DNA of 9,322 nt from Eubacteriales Family XIII. Incertae Sedis bacterium (GTDB taxonomy: Bacteria; Bacillota; Clostridia; Peptostreptococcales; Anaerovoracaceae), in the NCBI GenBank assembly GCA_031255695.1, contig JAIRSA010000214.1, positions 1-9,322 on the forward strand. The letters are read 5' to 3'. Of the stretch, positions 1 to 4,484 are shown piece by piece (positions within the stretch are counted from its first letter, which is position 1; each line of letters begins with the position of its first letter). Under the pieces are notes generated by a model that did no database searches, had not been told where the DNA came from, and saw only the letters and a list, made by a program, of their open reading frames with translations. The translations under genes and the position numbers were made by a program.

Positions 1-575
1 TAGGCGGCCATGAATATTACCGCGACCTTGCTCGCTTCGCCTATGCCGAACCACATGACCAGCAGCGGCACCCACGCCATCATGGGGATCTGGCGGATGG
101 ACGTGAATGTAAGCGAGAAGAAGCGCTCCGCCGGGATGGACATGCCCATGACGATGCCCAGGCCGCCGCCAAACAGCACGGCAAGCCCATAGCCCTTCAG
201 GATGCGCATGAGGCTTATGGAAATGTCGCCTATGATCGTCCCGGCCGTCAGCTGTCTGGAAAATTCTTCCATGACGATCCGGGGTTCTGGCAGCAGTAAT
301 GCGGGGACCAGGCCGCGGCCCGCCACATAGAGCCATGTCAGCAATATCATGGCAGGCAGGATCAGGGAGAGCGCCGTCCATCCGAGTTTGTTTATATTGG
401 CGCTGCCTGCGGCCAAAGCCCGCCCATGTGCCTTCCCGCCAATGCCGCCGCCTGCGGCCAAAGCCCGCCCATGCGCCTTCCCGCCAATGGCGCCGCCTGC
501 GGCCAAAGCCCGCCCATGTGCCTTCCCGCCACTGCCGCCGCCCGCGGCCGGCCCATCATTCTTCAGGATATTCAT
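1..575 (-). CDS. ABC transporter permease, SsuC/TauC type (3' part missing)
   Basis: The visible 191 residues are the N-terminal part of an integral-membrane permease of the sulfonate/taurine/nitrate ABC importer family (BPD_transp_1). A first membrane segment lies at about residues 66-87. The stretch around residues 160-190 (RQIPMMAWVPLLVMWFGIGE, followed by ASKVA) matches the family's highly conserved core. The EAA loop that contacts the ATPase would lie beyond the window edge. I chose the ATG at 575 because it is the only in-frame ATG before the first membrane segment. It overlaps the end of the lipoprotein gene by 20 bp, implying translational coupling, with only a weak GGAAA upstream. 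Oddity: residues 16-60 are three copies of a 15-residue Gly/Ala/basic unit, making an unusually long hydrophilic N-terminus. Family call is firm; the substrate is not determined. Confidence 0.9.
   Translation of the reverse strand, partial: MNILKNDGPAAGGGSGGKAHGRALAAGGAIGGKAHGRALAAGGGIGGKAHGRALAAGSANINKLGWTALSLILPAMILLTWLYVAGRGLVPALLLPEPRIVMEEFSRQLTAGTIIGDISISLMRILKGYGLAVLFGGGLGIVMGMSIPAERFFSLTFTSIRQIPMMAWVPLLVMWFGIGEASKVAVIFMAA
405..549. repeat. 45-bp tandem repeat, three copies plus a partial, inside the permease gene
   Basis: Units begin at 405, 450 and 495, each 45 bp and nearly identical, and a partial fourth starts at 540. In the permease reading frame each unit encodes 15 residues of the form GGKAHGRALAAGGxI. 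Because 45 is a multiple of three, the repeat preserves the frame. Each unit contains the small inverted repeat GCCGCAGGCGGC. The copies differ by only a few bases, which suggests recent expansion by slippage or unequal recombination. Confidence 0.95.
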
Positions 576-1665
576 CGGCTATTTCCGCAGCGTATTCTGC
601 TTCGGCGGTCTTGACTACATAGTCGTCTACCCAGGCCTCGTAGTCGATTGTGCCGCTGATCAGTTCATTCTCCCGCAGGAAGCTCTCAATCGCTTTCAGC
701 GAGTTGATATACCGGGCGTCCAGGTTCATTGGGCCGGAGACGTCGAGGTCCCGTTCCGCTGTCTCCAGTATCACCTCCAGGGGGTAGCCCGAGCGCTCAG
801 CCTGCAAGGCGAAATAGGCATCCACATCGGATTTGGCCTTGTCCTTGGCCCGCAGCAGGGCTTTCTGGATCGCGACGGCGACCTGTGGATCGGCCTCGTA
901 GGCATCCGTGCGCCCGATGAAGACCATAGGTTCATAGTAAACATCCGGATTGGCGGTGAAACCGCTGTGGATCACCTTGGCGGCGCCCGAGGCGATCAGC
1001 TCCGCTTCCTGCCCCGCTATGACGACTGTGGCGTCAAGCGTCTTGCTGACGATGCCCGCCAGCCCCTCGGGTATGGTGGAATTGATGGGCTCAATGTCAT
1101 CGAATGAGAGCCCGCCCTCGCTGAGAGCGCGGATGGCGTACATATGGGGCGAGGCGCCGCGCGTGTAGGCGATCTTCTTCCCCCTCAGATCCGAGAGGCT
1201 TTCGATCCCTATATCAGGGCGGGCGACAAGTTTCCAGTTGGAGCCCCAGCCGGCCACGCTCAGCAATGTGTGCCCAATCCCGTTGGACTTGCTCAGCACC
1301 GAGGCCATACCGGCGTACACTACATAGTCAAGCTCGTCGGACACCAAGGCCTCATGTATGGCAGGCGCGGCGCCCACGAAGGCACGCAGATCGGCTGTGT
1401 ACCCGAGCGGGTTGAGGTAGTATTCGAGGTATCCGTATTCGCTGGCCACGCCCAGGAATGTCCCCGGCCAGTCGCCGCCTCCCGAGGGGAACCCGATCCG
1501 CACGGGCGTGAGCCCGCTTGGCGCTTCCTGCCCGCCGGAAGGAGCCTGTGTGTCAGCCTGGGACGGCGCGTCCGGGCCGCCCTGCCCGGCGCATGCCGCA
1601 AATGCAAAAGCAAAGGCCGGGATAAACAGCATAAGCAGAAGCCTGCCCATAAAGCGATTTTTCAT
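556..1665 (-). CDS. ABC transporter substrate-binding lipoprotein (SsuA/TauA/NMT1-like)
   Basis: A 369-residue extracytoplasmic solute-binding protein for an ABC importer. Residues 1-24 form a lipoprotein signal peptide (basic MKNRFMGR, hydrophobic core, lipobox FAAC), with Cys25 as the lipid-anchored residue. A Gly/Ser/Pro/Gln-rich linker follows at about residues 26-52, then the binding domain. The domain shows typical family features: VRIGFPSGGG at the first strand, the segment around 154-182 with LSDLRGKKIAYTRGAS followed by a conserved-type His174, and a C-terminal helical part. The ATG at 1665 has a good Shine-Dalgarno (AAGGGGG, 8 nt away). The permease start overlaps its stop codon. 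It lies 149 bp downstream of the arylsulfate sulfotransferase-like gene on the same strand. The family includes binders of alkanesulfonates, taurine, nitrate and thiamine precursors; a sulfur compound is suggested only by the neighbour. Confidence 0.88.
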   Translation of the reverse strand: MKNRFMGRLLLMLFIPAFAFAFAACAGQGGPDAPSQADTQAPSGGQEAPSGLTPVRIGFPSGGGDWPGTFLGVASEYGYLEYYLNPLGYTADLRAFVGAAPAIHEALVSDELDYVVYAGMASVLSKSNGIGHTLLSVAGWGSNWKLVARPDIGIESLSDLRGKKIAYTRGASPHMYAIRALSEGGLSFDDIEPINSTIPEGLAGIVSKTLDATVVIAGQEAELIASGAAKVIHSGFTANPDVYYEPMVFIGRTDAYEADPQVAVAIQKALLRAKDKAKSDVDAYFALQAERSGYPLEVILETAERDLDVSGPMNLDARYINSLKAIESFLRENELISGTIDYEAWVDDYVVKTAEAEYAAEIADEYPEE

Positions 1666-1688
1666 ATTAAGTGCCCCCTTTCATTTAT

Positions 1689-1767
1689 AACCGATTTCCA
1701 TTGTAGCCGATTTCTATTGTAACCGATTTCTATTGTAACCGATTTCCATTTGTAGCCGATTCCTGTC
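1689..1767. repeat. 16-bp tandem repeat array upstream of the lipoprotein gene
   Basis: Four consecutive copies of AACCGATTTCCATTGT-like units start at 1689, 1705, 1721 and 1737. The fourth is 17 bp, and a degraded fifth follows at 1754. Variation is confined to AAC/AGC and TCC/TCT. Read on the minus strand, each boundary carries TACAAT or TACAAA, resembling a -10 hexamer, repeated about every 1.5 helical turns. The array begins 24 bp upstream of the lipoprotein start codon and fills most of the gap between it and the sulfotransferase-like gene. Function is unknown; protein-binding sites or a slippage-prone spacer are both possible. Confidence 0.92.
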
Positions 1768-1814
1768 GGCCACTATAGTTGCGGGCGAGTTGCGGGCGCG
1801 GGCGTGCCGCACTC

Positions 1815-3296
1815 TTATTCGTCAAAATCAAAGCGTACCATACAGAAATCGGCGCTTTTCGCATTGCTGTCTTCCGATGGGTCGCTCATGCCGACCAAGC
1901 ACTTGCGGTTTGGGTCTATGCCGCTGACCGTGGCCACCTGGCCGCGCCCCGCCCCTGCGCCCTCCACACGCCAGGCGGACACGTCGATCGGCGCTATGGA
2001 CGGCTCTTCAGGCACTTCGAGCTGCGGGATCCATTCATATGGCACGCGGTAGGCGCGGTAGACCATATTCATGCGGAAGCGCCCGCCGATGGCGGTATAG
2101 TGGGGGTTGATGTATTCCCATACTATTTCGTGCGCGGGCGTGACCTCGATCAAGCGCCCGTCCGAGCCCTCGGTGATGAGCGTATTGCCATTGGGCAGGC
2201 GCTGAGCCGAGGAAATATAGCTCGAATAGAATTTGCTCGCATCCGTGAATAACAGGCTGCCGGCCTCGACGGGGGTGTATTGCCATTTTATTTCCAATGT
2301 AATGGGGTCGAACTGGAGCACGCGGGAATAGTCGCGCACCGCATTGTTCCTGCCGTCGGGCGAAGCTGGGTTGGGTGGGCCATACCCGCCTGCGCCGCCA
2401 TTGTCGAAGACCAGGAAATCGCCCTCGCCCGGCAGCCCTTTGGGTATGAGATGGAAATGATGCTGCCCAATGATCCAGCCCAATCCCTTCGTTGCCTCGC
2501 TCTCGCCGAAATCGGGGCCCAGGCGCCAGACGATCTCCCCGGTTTCCTTGCTGACTATGAACATGATGTTGGCATTGCGGGCGTCCATGACCAGATTGTC
2601 GGGGTGGAAGCGCTGATCGCCTGCATCATAATGCCTGTTGGGGCCCACGGCCGAGAGGCTGTTGATGTGCAGCCAGTCGCCGCCGGCCTCGCCTACGAGG
2701 TTGGGCGACTCGCGCAGTACGGCCTTTGCCGCCTCGGAGAACCCAAACTCGGCAAAATGCTCGCTGGCCCGCCATTCCCACACGGTCTCGCCCTCCCACG
2801 TGACCTCGATCACCTTGTCGTCTATCAGCCCATGCCCGCTAATGGCAGGGTTTTCGGCGTTTTCGTGCACCAGGATCAGCGTGCGGCCCCGCAGGGCTTC
2901 CGGGGCCTGCCCCGGCGCATAATAGCCGGCCGGTGAGCCCTCCCTCTGGTAGTCATGGTGCTGGCGCGCCTGCCATACGCCCTCGGCCCCGTCGTCGCGC
3001 ACCCGCTCGGAGCGATTGAATTTCCATACGATATTGCCGTCCCAGTCGGCTTGGATCAGATCGAGCTGATCCTGGTAGGCCCTCGGCCCCTTGCGCGCGC
3101 CGCTGTTCCCCAGGACATAGCCGCCGGGCAGAATCTTGTTGGGGAAGCCGCCCAGGCCGGCCCAGCGCTTGACTTCGTTGCCGCGCATGTCAATGAGGAC
3201 AGCGCCGTGGACGCTAGGGAACACCGTGTAGCCGTTCCACGCCTTGGCCCTGTCATACAGCGTCGTGCCCGTCGGATATACAGTGGGATGCCCCAT
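1815..3296 (-). CDS. Arylsulfate sulfotransferase (ASST)-family protein
   Basis: A 493-residue protein resembling the arylsulfotransferase beta-propeller family, whose studied members move a sulfuryl group from an aryl sulfate ester to a phenol without PAPS, through a histidine intermediate. Blade-like repeats ending in G-x-x-V/I-W are seen near residues 87-91, 170-173, 253-257 and 389-393. Conserved-looking histidines stand at 113-114 (RQHHDYQ), 210 (GDWLHINS), 231 (FHPDN) and 279/280/282 (GQHHFHLIPKG). A basic C-terminal stretch (GGRFRMNMVYRAYRVPYEW) is also typical. I cannot assign the catalytic histidine without an alignment. The ATG at 3296 has AGGAGG 8 nt upstream and a consensus promoter further up. 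There is no signal peptide, unlike the periplasmic ASST of enterobacteria, so a cytoplasmic location is inferred. It is first in a run with an SsuA-like transporter. Family confidence is good; the reaction is untested. Confidence 0.8.
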   Translation of the reverse strand: MGHPTVYPTGTTLYDRAKAWNGYTVFPSVHGAVLIDMRGNEVKRWAGLGGFPNKILPGGYVLGNSGARKGPRAYQDQLDLIQADWDGNIVWKFNRSERVRDDGAEGVWQARQHHDYQREGSPAGYYAPGQAPEALRGRTLILVHENAENPAISGHGLIDDKVIEVTWEGETVWEWRASEHFAEFGFSEAAKAVLRESPNLVGEAGGDWLHINSLSAVGPNRHYDAGDQRFHPDNLVMDARNANIMFIVSKETGEIVWRLGPDFGESEATKGLGWIIGQHHFHLIPKGLPGEGDFLVFDNGGAGGYGPPNPASPDGRNNAVRDYSRVLQFDPITLEIKWQYTPVEAGSLLFTDASKFYSSYISSAQRLPNGNTLITEGSDGRLIEVTPAHEIVWEYINPHYTAIGGRFRMNMVYRAYRVPYEWIPQLEVPEEPSIAPIDVSAWRVEGAGAGRGQVATVSGIDPNRKCLVGMSDPSEDSNAKSADFCMVRFDFDE

Positions 3297-3350
3297 AATA
3301 CTCGCCTCCTATCAATAAAACATAGTTAACATATATGAATAATATATATA

Positions 3351-3379
3351 ATAATAGCACAGCTGCCCATACTTGGCAA
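3351..3379 (-). promoter_or_regulatory. Sigma-A-type promoter for the sulfotransferase-like gene
   Basis: On the minus strand there is TTGCCA (3379-3374), a 17-bp spacer and TATTAT (3356-3351). A very AT-rich leader of roughly 45-50 nt then leads to the AGGAGG ribosome-binding site at 3310-3305 and the ATG at 3296. Spacing is ideal and both boxes are close to consensus. Confidence 0.7.
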
Positions 3380-3504
3380 TGAAAATTTTCAAAAAATATC
3401 AATAAATTGACAAAAGCTTGGCAAAACGCTGCGCGGAGCCCTTCCGGACGGCGCTTTTTCGGGCGATTTCCTGGGCAGCGTTTTTCCGGGCACTTTCCGT
3501 GCAG
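3380..3504. other. Non-coding part of the divergent intergenic region
   Basis: Between the two divergent promoters I see no convincing gene. A 63-codon plus-strand frame (3418-3609) runs through here but lacks a ribosome-binding site and spans the sirC promoter. The stretch contains two copies of the TTTTTCGG-type motif (about 3450-3464 and 3475-3491) that recurs in the hemC leader. Confidence 0.6.
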
Positions 3505-3536
3505 ATGTATATTTTCATTAATTTGCATGATATAAT
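3505..3536 (+). promoter_or_regulatory. Extended -10 promoter upstream of sirC
   Basis: TATAAT at 3531-3536 is preceded by TG plus one base (3528-3530), an extended -10 arrangement. There is no good -35 box at 17 bp, which fits an extended -10 promoter. The block from 3505 is 27/32 identical to 8998-9029, including an exact 16-mer ATGTATATTTTCATTA. The resulting leader would be about 120 nt before the sirC start. It may fold locally (CTCGGCC at 3567-3573 against GGCCGGG at 3592-3598), but I recognise no riboswitch in it. Confidence 0.65.
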
Positions 3537-3662
3537 ACTATTTCCTGACTGGAATCATGGCGGTGGCTCGGCCGCAAATATGCCGTGTTTTGGCCGGGGG
3601 CAGCATTAGTATTAATAGGGTTAAGCGGCCCAAGGGGGCGGCGATGGCCATGGGAGGTGAAT

Positions 3663-4247
3663 ATGCCGTATTTTCCATTGTTTGTGAATATCGAGGGTAG
3701 GCGCTGCGTCGTGGTGGGCGGGGGCGCGGTGGCCGTGCGCAAGGCGGCGGCATTGCTGGAATATGGGGCAAAAGTCGAGGTGATAGCGCCGTCGCCGTCA
3801 TCTGGCATGGAGGCGCTAGTGCAGGGCGGGGGTGCCGGCATCGTGCGCAGGGCATACGGCGGGGGCGGCGACATCCGTGGGGCTGCCATGGTTGTTTCGG
3901 CGTCTGGCGATGCTGCGGTTGACGCTGCGGTGGCGCGCGATTCAAATGAATTGGGCATACCGGTCAATGTGGCGGATGCCCCGGCCCTCTGCAGTTTCTA
4001 TTTCCCCGCTGTCGTGCGGCGCGGGGAGATATCCGTGGGGGTCAGCACATCGGGCAGCTGCCCTAGGCTGGCGGGGCGGATCAGGGCATGGATGGAATCG
4101 CGGCTGCCAGAGTGGCTGGCGGGGCTGCCTGCGCGCCTTGGCCCCGAGCGGGCGCGCCTCATCGCGTCCGGACTGCCCGAAGATGAAATAGTAAGGCTTC
4201 TGGACATCAAGATCGACGCAGCCTTCGACGAAGCGGGGCTGCTTTGA
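3663..4247 (+). CDS. sirC: Precorrin-2 dehydrogenase (SirC / CysG N-terminal domain type)
   Basis: A 194-residue NAD-dependent enzyme that oxidises precorrin-2 to sirohydrochlorin, the branch intermediate for siroheme and anaerobic cobalamin synthesis; some relatives (Met8p, CysG) also insert iron. The Rossmann motif is VVVGGGAVAVRKA at residues 16-28. The NVADAP segment at 102-107 places Asp105 at the position of the catalytic Asp104 of E. coli CysG. FYFPAVVRRGEISVGVSTSG at 112-131 is the conserved dimer/active-site region. The family's GGTSP is GSCP here. The start at 3663 is chosen over 3585 because GGGAGGTGA sits directly upstream and the homology begins at MPYFPLF. Slightly short for the family (about 200-220). 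It stands first in a tetrapyrrole cluster, 237 bp before the HemC-CobA-HemD fusion. The CobA domain downstream makes its substrate. Ferrochelatase activity cannot be judged. Confidence 0.92.
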   Translation: MPYFPLFVNIEGRRCVVVGGGAVAVRKAAALLEYGAKVEVIAPSPSSGMEALVQGGGAGIVRRAYGGGGDIRGAAMVVSASGDAAVDAAVARDSNELGIPVNVADAPALCSFYFPAVVRRGEISVGVSTSGSCPRLAGRIRAWMESRLPEWLAGLPARLGPERARLIASGLPEDEIVRLLDIKIDAAFDEAGLL

Positions 4248-4275
4248 AATATTTGCGGCAGATTCCAAACAGTGC

Positions 4276-4304
4276 TTGATTTTTGGGGAAAGAACTAGTA
4301 GAAT
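4276..4304 (+). promoter_or_regulatory. Sigma-A-type promoter for the hemC-cobA-hemD / hemB unit
   Basis: TTGATT at 4276-4281, a 17-bp spacer and TAGAAT at 4299-4304. Transcription would begin near 4311, giving a leader of about 175 nt before the start codon at 4485. The inverted repeat at 4317-4341 follows immediately. An internal promoter here would let hemC-cobA-hemD and hemB be expressed independently of sirC. Confidence 0.62.
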
Positions 4305-4316
4305 GGTGTATACGAT

Positions 4317-4341
4317 ATAACATATATGCGATATATGTTAT
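4317..4341. promoter_or_regulatory. Perfect 10-bp inverted repeat, possible operator or leader hairpin
   Basis: ATAACATATA (4317-4326), loop TGCGA, TATATGTTAT (4332-4341): ten of ten bases pair. It starts about 6 bp after the predicted transcription start, a classic repressor-operator position. It would also be an A/U-rich hairpin in the RNA. No T-run follows directly, so it is not a standard terminator. I cannot match it to a known regulator's box (it is not a Fur, PerR or Rex consensus). Confidence 0.55.
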
Positions 4342-4343
4342 TC

Positions 4344-4457
4344 GCAGCCTTTTTCGGGCCTAAGCAATGGAGCGGCCTTTTTCGGACAAGGGCAGTGGTG
4401 TGAAGGTTTATTCGCAGCATTTTTCGGACGTAGGCGGAAGGCCGGTATTTTTCAGGC
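4344..4457. repeat. Degenerate repeats in the hemC leader (GCRGCNTTTTTCGGRC family)
   Basis: Four related copies are seen: GCAGCCTTTTTCGGGC (4344-4359), GCGGCCTTTTTCGGAC (4372-4387), GCAGCATTTTTCGGAC (4414-4429) and a worn copy, GCCGGTATTTTTCAGGCG region (4441-4457). The first and third are preceded by the same TTATTC and lie 70 bp apart. That suggests a worn 70-bp tandem duplication containing two motif copies per unit. Two further relatives lie upstream of sirC (about 3450-3464 and 3475-3491). No coding role is evident. Confidence 0.6.
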
Positions 4458-4484
4458 GGAATCAACGATGGAGCGGAGGGTGTT

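Noticed and set aside
349..1107. 252-codon plus-strand frame with a Pro/Ala-rich repeat (PPPAAKARPCAF)
   Set aside because: It is the complement of the 45-bp repeat in the permease and of the lipoprotein gene. The minus-strand products have solid family features.
1689..1767. CRISPR array
   Set aside because: The 16-bp units are contiguous with no spacers between them and are too short for CRISPR repeats.
3585..3662. Longer sirC start at 3585, adding 26 residues
   Set aside because: The ATG at 3663 has GGGAGGTGA directly upstream and begins where the family homology begins; the extension has no homology.
3327..4328. Shared 11-mer TAACATATATG in the sulfotransferase-like leader (3327-3337) and the hemC dyad (4318-4328)
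   Set aside because: Both sites are in very AT-rich DNA, and the first lacks the second arm of the dyad; coincidence is likely.
4335..4403. Possible 22-codon leader peptide upstream of hemC (beginning MLFAAFFG)
   Set aside because: No ribosome-binding site and no run of a regulatory codon. The related repeat 70 bp later is in another frame, so coding constraint is unlikely.
3537..4484. Cobalamin riboswitch in the leaders of sirC or hemC
   Set aside because: I looked for the conserved B12-box pattern (GCCACTG-like) in both leaders and found none.
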